From: JBCCGG01 sp039029395
GTDB taxonomy: Bacteria; Pseudomonadota; Alphaproteobacteria; Kiloniellales; JAKSDN01
Length of the DNA stretch: 64,000 bases
Reading direction: 5' to 3'
NCBI GenBank assembly: GCA_039029395.1
Contig: JBCCGG010000005.1
Location: forward strand, 1 to 64,000
Shown here: piece after piece, positions 34,900-43,477 of the stretch
How positions within the stretch are numbered: position 1 is the stretch's first letter
How the letters are laid out: every line of letters begins with the position of its first letter
Notes under the pieces: generated by a model
Database searches by the model: none
What the model saw: only the letters and a program-made list of their open reading frames with translations
Told to the model about the DNA's origin: nothing
Translations under genes and position numbers: made by a program

Positions 34900-36345
34900 G
34901 TGATCGAGCTGTCAGGGCCTTTAAGCGGATACGATCCCGGGAGCTACTTCTGCGAATTGACAGGGCGGCGGGAGGATCCAGCCCTGTTCGCCGAGCCTAT
35001 CGTCGAGCGCTTGAGCCATCTCAAGCTGAGCGCCCTGCGCGACCGGGCCCATGACGCCGAGCTTGAGCTCTACAACTTCGGCATCACCTTCACGGTCTAC
35101 AGCCAAAAGGACGCGATCGACCGCATCCTGCCGTTCGACGTCATCCCCCGGGTGATCTCGGCCGAGGACTGGGCGACCCTGGAACGCGGTGTGGTACAGC
35201 GGGTAACCGCCACCAACATGTTCCTGTGGGACGTCTATCACGACCAGAAGATCCTCGCCGACGGCATCGTGCCGAAGGACCTGGTGCTCGGCAACTCCAA
35301 CTACCGGCCCGAGATGGAAGGGGTAAACGTGCGTCACGGCACCTACGTGCACATCGCCGGCACCGATCTGGTGCGCGACGACGAGGGCCAATTCCTGGTG
35401 CTCGAGGACAACGGCCGCTGCCCGTCTGGCGTCTCCTACGTAGTCGAGAATCGCCACCTCATGCAGCGCGCCTTTCCCGACCTGATGGACGGCATCGGCC
35501 TGCGCCCGGTCTCCAACTACGGGCAGAAACTCCACGAGGCGCTGTGCGAGATCGCGCCCGAGGGGGTTGACGACCCCCAGGTCGTGCTGCTTTCGCCGGG
35601 GACCTACAACTCGGCCTATTTCGAGCACATCTTCCTGGCACGAGAGATGGGCGTGCCTCTGGTCGAGGGCCGGGACCTGGTGGTCGAGGACGACCGGGTC
35701 GCCATGCGCACCATTGCCGGGCTTGAGCCGGTCCATGTGATCTACCGTCGGATCAACGATGACTTTCTCGATCCGGTCGCCTTCAACCCAGCCTCGGCTC
35801 TGGGCACGCCGGGCCTCTTCGAGGCCTACCGCAAGGGCCGGGTCGCGCTCGCCAACGGCATCGGCACCGGGGTTGCCGACGACAAGGCGGTCTATGCCTA
35901 CATGCCGCGCATCATCAAGTATTACCTGGACGAGGCGCCGATCCTGTCCAACGTAGAGACGAACATTTGCCGGGAGCCCCGAGCGCTAACTTACACCTTG
36001 GACCATCTAGACGAGCTGGTTGTGAAGCCGGTCGGCGAGGCGGGCGGCTACGGTATCACCGTGGGCCCGCGCGCCAGCGCCGCCGAGCTCGAGGCCTGCC
36101 GGAAGCAGCTCGAGGCCGACCCGGCGAACTACATCAGCCAGCCCATGGTCAAGCTATCGGTGGCGCCGACCCTGGTCGACGACGGGGTCCAGCCGCGTCA
36201 CGTCGACCTGCGACCCTTCGCGGTGACCGGGCGCGACACCTGGGTGCTGCCCGGAGGCTTGAGCCGAGTCGCCCTGGTCAAGGGCTCGATCGTGGTCAAT
36301 TCCTCCCAAGGGGGCGGCTCCAAAGACACCTGGGTGCTCGAGTAG
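34900..36345 (+). CDS. Circularly permuted ATP-grasp protein
   Basis: A 481-residue protein of the circularly permuted ATP-grasp type (DUF404/DUF407). VLEDNGRCPSGVSYVVENR, HVIYRRINDDFLDP and LVVKPVGEAGGYGITVGP are its motifs; PRHVDLRPFAVTG near the end carries acidic metal ligands. Such proteins probably make an amide or peptide bond and nearly always neighbour an alpha-E protein and a transglutaminase, which are absent here. Starts at GTG with AAGGAGA upstream. Substrate unknown. Confidence 0.85.
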   Translation: MIELSGPLSGYDPGSYFCELTGRREDPALFAEPIVERLSHLKLSALRDRAHDAELELYNFGITFTVYSQKDAIDRILPFDVIPRVISAEDWATLERGVVQRVTATNMFLWDVYHDQKILADGIVPKDLVLGNSNYRPEMEGVNVRHGTYVHIAGTDLVRDDEGQFLVLEDNGRCPSGVSYVVENRHLMQRAFPDLMDGIGLRPVSNYGQKLHEALCEIAPEGVDDPQVVLLSPGTYNSAYFEHIFLAREMGVPLVEGRDLVVEDDRVAMRTIAGLEPVHVIYRRINDDFLDPVAFNPASALGTPGLFEAYRKGRVALANGIGTGVADDKAVYAYMPRIIKYYLDEAPILSNVETNICREPRALTYTLDHLDELVVKPVGEAGGYGITVGPRASAAELEACRKQLEADPANYISQPMVKLSVAPTLVDDGVQPRHVDLRPFAVTGRDTWVLPGGLSRVALVKGSIVVNSSQGGGSKDTWVLE

Positions 36346-36363
36346 GCGTGACCGTCGACCTCC

Positions 36364-37614
36364 ATGCGCATTCTGCTGCTGACGTTCGGCTCGCGCGGCG
36401 ACGTGCAGCCCTATGTGGCACTCGGCCGAATCCTTCAAGAACGCGGCCACGAGGTGACCCTCTCCACCGGGCGAGGCTTCGAGGCCATGGCCGAGGCCCA
36501 CGGATTGGCCAGTGCGCCGCTTTCGGTCGACGTGCGCGAGTTGATCGCCGATCCGGTCATGCAAGAGGCGCTGCACAGCTTTCGCGGCAAGCTCCGCGCG
36601 TGGCGCGCCTCCAAGCAGATCATGCGGACCGGGCTGGACGAGATGTGGCGGATCGCTCAAGACGTGCGGCCGGATCTCATCGTCTATCACATCAAGGCGA
36701 CACCGGCCTGCGACATCGCCGAGGCCCTGGGCGCGGCCGCTATGCCCGCCTTTCAGATCCCGGCCTTCGTGCCGACCGGCGATTTCGCCAGTCCAATCCT
36801 GCCCTTTCCTAAGCTAGGCCGGTTCAGCAACCGCATGAGCCACCGGGCGCTTCTCGCGCTGATGGGGTTCGCGACCGGCCTTCCCTTGAAGCGCTGGCGC
36901 CGGGAATCGCTCGGCCTGTCTGGCCCCCGAACAAGCGCCCCCTTCGCCGGCTATCACCCGCGCGGCCGGGCACTGCCGCGCCTACATGGCTATAGCCGCA
37001 ACCTGGTGCCCGGAACGGCGGGCTGGCCGGCGCGCGAATATGTCACCGGTTGCTGGTATCTGGACGAGGCAACCGGCTGGCAGGCGCCTGACGCTCTGTC
37101 GCGCTTTCTCGAGGCTGGCCCTTCGCCGGTCTATGTGGGCTTCGGCTCAATGCCCGCGAAGGACAGCGCAGGTCTGACCGAGACCGTGTGCCGGGCCTTG
37201 GCGCTGAGCGGGCAACGCGGCCTGCTGGCGACCGGCTGGGGCGGTCTCTCAAAGCCGGCAGACAGCGAGCACATTCACGTGCTCGAAGCGGCGCCCCATG
37301 ATTGGCTGCTGCCGCGCTGCGCGCTCGCCGTCCACCATGGCGGCGCCGGCACGACCCACCAGGTCCTGCGTTGGGGCTTGCCCTCCGTGGTTTGCCCGGT
37401 CGCGGTCGATCAACCCTTCTGGGGTCGCCGGGTTGCCGCGGTTGGCGCCGGCCCACCACCGCTACCCCAGAAGGATCTCACCGCCGAGGCCTTGGCCCGG
37501 GCCCTGGAAGCGGCCCTTAAGATGGCCACGCGGGCGGCGGAGATCGGCGCCGCCATGGCCGAAGAGCCGGGCGCGATGGGCGCGGCCGATCTGGTCGAGA
37601 CTCTGGCGGCCTAG
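36364..37614 (+). CDS. UGT/MGT-like glycosyltransferase (GT1)
   Basis: A 416-residue GT-B glycosyltransferase. RILLLTFGSRGDVQPYVALG is the N-terminal motif of sterol/macrolide glycosyltransferases; VYVGFGSMPAKD and CALAVHHGGAGTTHQVLRWG form the nucleotide-sugar site of the C-terminal half. It starts 18 bases after the ATP-grasp gene, so the two are likely co-transcribed. Its last 98 bases overlap the convergent EamA gene. Confidence 0.85.
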   Translation: MRILLLTFGSRGDVQPYVALGRILQERGHEVTLSTGRGFEAMAEAHGLASAPLSVDVRELIADPVMQEALHSFRGKLRAWRASKQIMRTGLDEMWRIAQDVRPDLIVYHIKATPACDIAEALGAAAMPAFQIPAFVPTGDFASPILPFPKLGRFSNRMSHRALLALMGFATGLPLKRWRRESLGLSGPRTSAPFAGYHPRGRALPRLHGYSRNLVPGTAGWPAREYVTGCWYLDEATGWQAPDALSRFLEAGPSPVYVGFGSMPAKDSAGLTETVCRALALSGQRGLLATGWGGLSKPADSEHIHVLEAAPHDWLLPRCALAVHHGGAGTTHQVLRWGLPSVVCPVAVDQPFWGRRVAAVGAGPPPLPQKDLTAEALARALEAALKMATRAAEIGAAMAEEPGAMGAADLVETLAA

Positions 37615-38503
37615 CCCAGAGCGAAAGCAGTCCACCGCCGGCGATCAGCGCCATGCCCAGCAGAGTCAAAGCGTCAGGCCGCTCGGCGAAGAGCAGTGCG
37701 CCCCAGGCCACCGCGAAGGGCAGATAGGCGTAGTCGAAGGCAGCGATCACCGCCGGCGGCCCGCACTGGTAGGCCTTGGCCGTGCCCGCGCCGATAAAGA
37801 CGATCAGCAATCCCAAGCCTGCGATCACCGCCCAGTCACGCGCGTCCATCGCGGTCCAGGGACCCAGAAAGAACGGCGCGGCGGGATCGGGCGCTAGGAG
37901 CGCGACCGCCGCGCTGCCGAGCAAGCCGAACAGCAAGAACCCCAGGTTCAGCCAGAGGGACAGCACCAGCGGCTTCTCTTGATGGCACTTGGCCCGGGTA
38001 ACGACCGCGGCAAGAGCGTAGAACAGGCCCGAGAGCACCGGCAGCAGAGCAACCGGGGAGAAGGCGTCGCCGTCCGGCCGCAGGATCACCAGGACCCCGC
38101 CGAATCCGAGCAGGACCGCACACCAGCGCCTCGGGCCGACCGGCTCACCGATCAGAAGCGCCGAAAGGAGCGTGATGAAGAGCGGCCCGCTGTAGTAGGC
38201 GGCAGCGACCACCGCCAGATCGATCAGCGGCAAGGCGCCATAGAAAGCGAGCCACATGAGCATCAGGAAGAGGCTGCGCAGGGCGATCCAGCCGGGCGCC
38301 CTGGCCCTGACCGCGCCGCGCACCAGCAGTACCAGCAGGGGTATCGCGAAGGCCGAGCGCAGAACGTAGATCTGCCAGAGGGAGAAATCGGCACTCACAG
38401 CCTTGACCAGCGCGTCGCCGAAGGCCATGGCGAAAACAGTGATCAGGATCGTCGCGACCCCCAGGCCGGTGCGCTGAGGCCGCTCCTCCGCGACTGGCGC
38501 CAA
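37517..38503 (-). CDS. EamA/DMT family transporter
   Basis: A 328-residue inner-membrane protein with ten helices in two EamA repeats (about 14-137 and 152-290). It exports an amino acid, nucleotide or similar metabolite; the substrate is unknown. It starts at TTG 38503 with GGGAG seven bases upstream; the nearby ATG is out of frame. The last 30 or so residues, rich in Arg and Pro, lie wholly inside the convergent glycosyltransferase gene. A divergent LysR gene suggests control. Confidence 0.85.
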   Translation of the reverse strand: MAPVAEERPQRTGLGVATILITVFAMAFGDALVKAVSADFSLWQIYVLRSAFAIPLLVLLVRGAVRARAPGWIALRSLFLMLMWLAFYGALPLIDLAVVAAAYYSGPLFITLLSALLIGEPVGPRRWCAVLLGFGGVLVILRPDGDAFSPVALLPVLSGLFYALAAVVTRAKCHQEKPLVLSLWLNLGFLLFGLLGSAAVALLAPDPAAPFFLGPWTAMDARDWAVIAGLGLLIVFIGAGTAKAYQCGPPAVIAAFDYAYLPFAVAWGALLFAERPDALTLLGMALIAGGGLLSLWARPPESRPDRPRPSRPALRPWRRRSPPPAWPS

Positions 38504-38556
38504 AGCTCATCTCCCTCATCCTCGTGGATGCCTGGGGATAAGGGATAGATCATGAT

Positions 38557-38613
38557 GATTATATCGAGTAGAGTTGTTATTCTAACTTTATAAGTAAGTT
38601 AAATCGAATAATC
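38557..38613. promoter_or_regulatory. LysR/EamA divergent operator-promoter region
   Basis: This AT-rich gap holds two dyads. TAACTT-N7-AAGTTA (38583-38601) contains the T-N11-A pattern of LysR-type sites. Around it GATTATATCGA (38557-38567) and TCGAATAATC (38604-38613) form a wider, one-base-imperfect inverted repeat. The right arm touches the LysR ATG, as expected for autoregulation. Confidence 0.45.
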
Positions 38614-39549
38614 ATGCGCCTACCCATGAGCGGTTTGGAGGTCTTTCTGGCGGTCGCCGACGGCGGCTCGCTAAGGGCCGCGGCGCGCGCCCTGGGGGTT
38701 CAGCCGCCCGCCGTCAGCCACCAATTGAAGGCCTTCGAGACGGAGCTTGGCGTCACCCTCTTCGCCCGCACGACCCGTTCTCTCAGCTTGACCGATGCCG
38801 GCCGGGCCTTGCTGCGGCGCGCCCGCCCCGCGGTCGGCGAGTTGAATGCCGCCTTGGAGGAGGCGCGCGGAATCGGCAGCGCGGCCAAAGGCACCCTGCG
38901 CCTCACCTTGCCCTACGTCGCGCACCAGATCACCCTGGCGCCGCGCCTGGCGGCCTTCCGGGAAGCCTATCCGGAGATCGAGCTTGAGCTGTCCTTCGAC
39001 GATGCCTTCGTCGACATCATCGCCGAGGGTTTCCAGGGCGGCATCCGCCTGGGCGATCTGATTCAGGAGAACATGATCGCGGTGCGCCTCTCGCCGCCGG
39101 TCAACGTCGCCTACTTCGCGTCCCCCGCCTACTTGGCGCGCCACGGCCGGCCGCTGCAGCCGAGCGACCTTCTGGGCCACCGCTGCATCTATTACCGTTA
39201 CATCGGCTCCCAGCGCCTGGCCGAGTGGGAGTTCCAGGGCAAGGAGGGCCCGACCAGCGTCAAGGTGACGGGCGGGCTGATCGTCAACAGCACCAGCGCG
39301 CTCGTCCGCGCGGCATGCGATGGCCTGGGCATTGCCTGGCTGTTCCGTCCGGCGATCGATGCGGAGGTGGCCGCCGGTCGCCTGGAATGCCTGCTGGAGG
39401 ACTACGCGCCCGAGCGACCGGGCTATTTCCTCTACTACCCGAAGGAAAATGCCCAGCTCGAGGTCATGCGGCGCTTCATCGACTTCATGAAGCTGACGGC
39501 GGAAAGATCAGCGGGAAGGCCGGGTGATCGAGCGTTGCGCCAGGGTTGA
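38614..39549 (+). CDS. LysR family transcriptional regulator
   Basis: A 311-residue regulator with N-terminal winged HTH (LEVFLAVADGGSLRAAARAL, then VSHQLKAFETELGVTLF) and a periplasmic-binding-protein-like effector domain (about 95-300). It closely resembles the GcvA/DsdC-like subgroup by eye. The divergent EamA gene is the natural target. Its last 65 bases overlap the convergent PhyH-type gene. Confidence 0.9.
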   Translation: MRLPMSGLEVFLAVADGGSLRAAARALGVQPPAVSHQLKAFETELGVTLFARTTRSLSLTDAGRALLRRARPAVGELNAALEEARGIGSAAKGTLRLTLPYVAHQITLAPRLAAFREAYPEIELELSFDDAFVDIIAEGFQGGIRLGDLIQENMIAVRLSPPVNVAYFASPAYLARHGRPLQPSDLLGHRCIYYRYIGSQRLAEWEFQGKEGPTSVKVTGGLIVNSTSALVRAACDGLGIAWLFRPAIDAEVAAGRLECLLEDYAPERPGYFLYYPKENAQLEVMRRFIDFMKLTAERSAGRPGDRALRQG

Positions 39550-40291
39550 GATCGACCTCCCGAAAGGGCGGCGAGGTGGTGCCCTGACGCCGGGCAAAGC
39601 GCGCGTCGTCGCCGACCCAACGGCTCGAAAAGGCACGCCGAGCCTGGCGCGTCGAGCGGTTGGGCGGCGCGCCGTGCAAGGTTAGGAAGCTGAAGGCGAT
39701 CGCGTCGCCGGGCTCGAGCGTATAGCCGCGAATGTCGTAGTCGCCCCGGTTCGCCACGATGTCCGGCACCGGCTCCAAGCCGTCGTCCTCATTGAGAGCG
39801 GATCTGTCGAAGCGCTCCGGACGGAACCGCTTGCCCCAACGGTGGGAGCCGGCGACGTACTCCACGCAGGTCTCGCGCGGCACCGGGTCGAGCGCCAGCC
39901 ACAGGCTGCAGCTCTGCCGGCCGTCGACGCAGTAATAGGGCTGGTCATGGTGCCAGGGGGTCGCGGTCTCGGCGCCGGGCTCCTTGACCAGCACATGCTC
40001 GTGGAACAACCGCGCGGTTTTAGAGCCCATCAGCCGCGCGGCGATCTCGGCCGCCGGCGAATCGAAGACGAAGGCCTTGTACTCCGGGATGCGCTGCCAG
40101 TTGCAGTAATCGCCGAAGAACCGCGCGCCGCCGTCGGCATTGGGGTAGATCCTGGCGTCGGCACCGGGCGCCGCCATGTTGGCGGCAACCCCGGCCCGCA
40201 AAGGCTCGACCCAATCCCCAAACAGCCCGCGCAACAGAACCACGCCGTCACGGTCGAAATCGTCGATCGCGCTTGGGTAAAGATCGGTCAT
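39485..40291 (-). CDS. Phytanoyl-CoA dioxygenase family protein
   Basis: A 268-residue Fe(II)/2-oxoglutarate oxygenase. The metal facial triad is HxD in TPWHHDQPYY and the late His in FLTLHGAPPNRS; the Arg of STRQARRAFSSRW should hold 2-oxoglutarate. The ATG at 40291 begins MTDLYPSAIDDFDRDG, the family start. Its substrate is unknown. Ten bases follow the dehydrogenase stop, so the two form one unit. Confidence 0.85.
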   Translation of the reverse strand: MTDLYPSAIDDFDRDGVVLLRGLFGDWVEPLRAGVAANMAAPGADARIYPNADGGARFFGDYCNWQRIPEYKAFVFDSPAAEIAARLMGSKTARLFHEHVLVKEPGAETATPWHHDQPYYCVDGRQSCSLWLALDPVPRETCVEYVAGSHRWGKRFRPERFDRSALNEDDGLEPVPDIVANRGDYDIRGYTLEPGDAIAFSFLTLHGAPPNRSTRQARRAFSSRWVGDDARFARRQGTTSPPFREVDLNPGATLDHPAFPLIFPPSAS

Positions 40292-40301
40292 GGCGGAGCT
40301 C

Positions 40302-41264
40302 CTAGCGCCCTTCCACCACCACGTGGTGAGGCCGGCCCTTTTCCACCAAGGCGACGATGTTCTCAAGCGCGGTGCGCCTCAGCTCGGCATCGGATTCCAC
40401 GGAGTAGAAGGCCGAATGGGGCGAAAGGATCACCTTGGGATGCTTGAGGATCGGATCGCCGGGATCGGGCGGTTCTTGGGGCAGCACGTCGAGCCCGGCG
40501 CCGCCCAGCTGTCCGCTGTCGAGCGCCGCGATCACCGCGTTGGTGTCGACGATCGGCCCGCGCGCCACGTTGACCAGGTAGCTGCCCGGCTTCATGCGGC
40601 CGAGAAGTTCGCCTGAGACCAGCCCCTGGCTTTCGTCCGTCAGCGGCAGGTGGAGGGAGAGCACGTCGGCCTCTGCGAAGAGCGCCGGAATGGTATCGAT
40701 GCGCTCGACCCCGGCCGGCCAGGCGTCGGCCGGCAGATAGGGATCGTAGGCGACGACGCGCCCGAAAAACGGCGCCGCGCGCGCCGCGACCAGCTGGCCG
40801 ATCTTGCCGAATCCGAGCAGCGCGAAGGTCATGTTGCCCGGCCGGCGTAGGGGCCCGGCGGATTCGTAATGCCAGACGCCGGCACGCACGTCCCGGTCGA
40901 AGGCCGGTAGCTGGCGCACCAGGGCAAGCGCCATGGCCAGCGCGTGGGCCGCCACCTCGGTCACGTTGCCGGCCGGCACGTTGGCAACCCAGACGCCGTG
41001 CTCGCGGGCTGCCGTCAAGTCGATCGTGTCGATGCCGATCTGCGGCACGCTGACGATCCGCAGATCCGGCAAGGATTGGAACACTTCGCGGGTGATCGGC
41101 GCGCATTGGGCGACCAGGGCGTGGTGTCCGGCGCCATGTCCGATCACCTCCTCCGGGGTCTGGCAATGGGGCGTGACCTCGCTCCAGTCCAGATTGGCGT
41201 GGCGCAGATACTCTTCCTCGAGCACCAGGTCCGGCTGCGCGAAATCGGTAAAGAGGATCTTCAT
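40302..41264 (-). CDS. D-isomer 2-hydroxyacid dehydrogenase
   Basis: A 320-residue NAD(P)H-dependent dehydrogenase. FALLGFGKIGQLVAAR is the dinucleotide fold; catalytic Arg lies in NVARGPIVDTNAV, Glu in LPQEPPDP and His in LSPHSAFYS. It reduces a 2-oxo acid or oxidises a D-2-hydroxyacid; C-terminal-binding-protein-like members are similar. It reads away from the branched-chain transporter operon. ATG at 41264 is the family start; the longer frame is spurious. Confidence 0.88.
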   Translation of the reverse strand: MKILFTDFAQPDLVLEEEYLRHANLDWSEVTPHCQTPEEVIGHGAGHHALVAQCAPITREVFQSLPDLRIVSVPQIGIDTIDLTAAREHGVWVANVPAGNVTEVAAHALAMALALVRQLPAFDRDVRAGVWHYESAGPLRRPGNMTFALLGFGKIGQLVAARAAPFFGRVVAYDPYLPADAWPAGVERIDTIPALFAEADVLSLHLPLTDESQGLVSGELLGRMKPGSYLVNVARGPIVDTNAVIAALDSGQLGGAGLDVLPQEPPDPGDPILKHPKVILSPHSAFYSVESDAELRRTALENIVALVEKGRPHHVVVEGR

Positions 41265-41425
41265 GGCCCGGCCCGCTCCCCTGTCAGTTCGACGACCACC
41301 CGCTTGGTAACCTCGGAGGCGCCGGCCCGTCCACTCAAATCGGCCGGCGGCGTCCATTGGCAGCTTGACCCTTGCCGGCCTGCGTCCGCCTTCAATGCGG
41401 GCATCGCACTTGCCATTCGAGGCCC

Positions 41426-41431
41426 TATAAT
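41426..41431 (+). promoter_or_regulatory. -10 box upstream of the ABC transporter operon
   Basis: A perfect TATAAT, 37 bases before the substrate-binding-protein ATG. No good -35 lies 16-18 bases upstream, which suggests an activator-dependent promoter. Then follows a strong ribosome site, GGGGAGGA. Confidence 0.4.
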
Positions 41432-41468
41432 GAACCGTCTCGGAGGAGCTATTGGGGAGGACCATCAC

Positions 41469-42611
41469 ATGAGGCGAATTGTCGGCTTTGGCTTGGCTCT
41501 GGCGCTCGCGCTGGGTTCGGCGGCTCAGGCCCAGGAGCCCATCAAGATCGGCTTCAACGTGCCCTTGACCGGCTTCGCGGCGGCCGACGGCACCTCGGCC
41601 CGGCACGGCGCCGAGCTGGCGGTCGAGCAGATCAATGGGGCGGGCGGTGTGGGCGGCCGGCCCCTCGAGCTGGTGATCTACGACGACCAGGCCTCGCCCA
41701 AGGAGGTCGTTCCGCTGGCCAACAAGCTGATCGAGCAGGACGGCGTCAAGGTCGGCATCTCGGGCAGCTACTCGGGCCCGACCCGGGCGGCGGCCGGGAT
41801 CTATCAAGCCGCCGGCATCCCCTACGTATCCGCTTACGCGGTGCACCCGGAGATCACCCGGGCCGGCGACATGGTGTTCCGCACCTCATTCGTCGGCGAG
41901 GTTCAGGGCCGGGCCGGCGCCAAGCTGATCGGCGACACCTTGGGCAAGAAGCGGGTCGCCATGATCACCCTGAAGAACGACTTCGGCAAATCGCTCGCCG
42001 CCGGCTTCCGGGAGGCGGCGCCCGATTACGGCATAGAGGTTCTCGACGAGCTGGAGTACTCCATCAAGGACCGGCAGTTCGGCCCGATCGTCGCCAAGGT
42101 CAAGGCCGACAATCCCGACGCGATCTACGCTTCGGGCTACTTCTTTACCGCAGGCCCTCTGGTCAGCCAGCTGAGGGCCGCCGGCATCACCGCTCCGATC
42201 GTCGGTCAAGAGGGCTATGACAGCCAGAAGTTCATCGAGATCGCCGGACCCGCCGCCGAGGGCGTCTTAATCACCACCTCGCTCGACCGGGATTCCAGCG
42301 ACCCCGAGGCGCGCGCCTTCATCGAGGCTTTCGAGGCCCGAGCTGGCTACCCGGCCGACATGGTTGCGGCTTCGGCCCACACCGCGGTCAAGGTGGTCGC
42401 AGCCGCCCTTGCCGAGTCCGGCGACCAAGATCCGGCCAAGCTGCGCGATGCCATCGCCGGGACCGAGATCGCCGCGTCCACCGGCAACATCTCGTTCAAC
42501 GGCCTTGGCGAGGTGCGCAAGGACGTTCAGGTGCAGGAGGTCCGCGACGGGCGCTGGCACCACCACTCGGTGATCAGCGACCCAGAGCTGCTGGCACCGC
42601 CTAGCGAATAG
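41469..42611 (+). CDS. Branched-chain amino-acid-type ABC substrate-binding protein
   Basis: A 380-residue periplasmic binding protein of the LivK type. A signal peptide (about 1-23, ending AAQAQ) precedes IKIGFNVPLTGFAAADGTSA. The two lobes match type I periplasmic-binding folds. It opens a complete five-gene transporter operon; leucine-family amino acids are the default guess, but related proteins bind amides or aromatic acids. Confidence 0.9.
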   Translation: MRRIVGFGLALALALGSAAQAQEPIKIGFNVPLTGFAAADGTSARHGAELAVEQINGAGGVGGRPLELVIYDDQASPKEVVPLANKLIEQDGVKVGISGSYSGPTRAAAGIYQAAGIPYVSAYAVHPEITRAGDMVFRTSFVGEVQGRAGAKLIGDTLGKKRVAMITLKNDFGKSLAAGFREAAPDYGIEVLDELEYSIKDRQFGPIVAKVKADNPDAIYASGYFFTAGPLVSQLRAAGITAPIVGQEGYDSQKFIEIAGPAAEGVLITTSLDRDSSDPEARAFIEAFEARAGYPADMVAASAHTAVKVVAAALAESGDQDPAKLRDAIAGTEIAASTGNISFNGLGEVRKDVQVQEVRDGRWHHHSVISDPELLAPPSE

Positions 42612-43472
42612 ATGCTCGCCCTTGAGCTGTTCGTCCAGGGGCTGATTCAAGGCAGCGTCTACGCGCTGATCGCGGTTGGCCTGACCTTGGTCTACGGCCT
42701 GCTGCGCATTCTCCATGTGGCCCATGCCGGGATCTTCACATTGGGCGGCTACATCGGCGTATTGGTAACCAATGGCGCGGACAGCTTGGCACTTGCGCTC
42801 ATTGCGGCGATGGCGGGCGGCGGGCTTCTCGGCATGGCGATCTACCGCCTGATCTATGAGCCGATTCTGCGCCAGCCGCCCTATGTAGCGCTGATCGCCT
42901 CGATCGGGCTCTACATCGCCATTGAGGAGGTCTTTCGCCTGATCTTCGGGCCTTACGGCCTGACCTACAGCGACCCGCCGCTCCAAAGTACGATCCAGAT
43001 CCTCGGCATGAACCTGAAATGGGCCGAGCTCACGATGATGGCGGCCGCCGTGGTGCTGATCGGCGGCCTGGCCTTGCTCGCCGCCAAGACCCGTACCGGC
43101 CTTGCCTGGCGGGCCAGCGTGACCCGGCCCCGCATGGCGGAGAGCTTCGGCGTCGACGTGGTTCGGGTGCGTTACCTCAACTTCTTCGTCGGCTCGGCGC
43201 TGGCGGCCGCGGCCGGCGTTCTGGTCGCCCTGCTCAATAATCTGGTCGAGCCGACCATGGGCACGGTGCCGGCCTATAAGGCGCTTGCAATCATCGTGCT
43301 GGGCGGTCTCGGCAACGTACGCGGCACCCTGGTCGCGGCGCTCTCGCTCGGTGTCATCGAAGCCTTCGGCACGATCTATCTGGGCAAGATCCTGGACCGG
43401 GACGCGATCGCCTTCGCCTTCCTGATCGTCGTCCTGATGGTGCGCCCCCAGGGCCTCTTCGGACGGGCCTGA
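42612..43472 (+). CDS. livH: ABC permease LivH
   Basis: A 286-residue inner-membrane permease starting with QGLIQGSVYALIAVGLTLVY, the LivH signature, and ending in LGGLGNVRGTLVAALSLGVI, the EAA-like contact for the ATPase. It begins immediately after the stop codon of the binding-protein gene, so translation is coupled. Confidence 0.92.
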   Translation: MLALELFVQGLIQGSVYALIAVGLTLVYGLLRILHVAHAGIFTLGGYIGVLVTNGADSLALALIAAMAGGGLLGMAIYRLIYEPILRQPPYVALIASIGLYIAIEEVFRLIFGPYGLTYSDPPLQSTIQILGMNLKWAELTMMAAAVVLIGGLALLAAKTRTGLAWRASVTRPRMAESFGVDVVRVRYLNFFVGSALAAAAGVLVALLNNLVEPTMGTVPAYKALAIIVLGGLGNVRGTLVAALSLGVIEAFGTIYLGKILDRDAIAFAFLIVVLMVRPQGLFGRA

Positions 43473-43477
43473 TCGAA

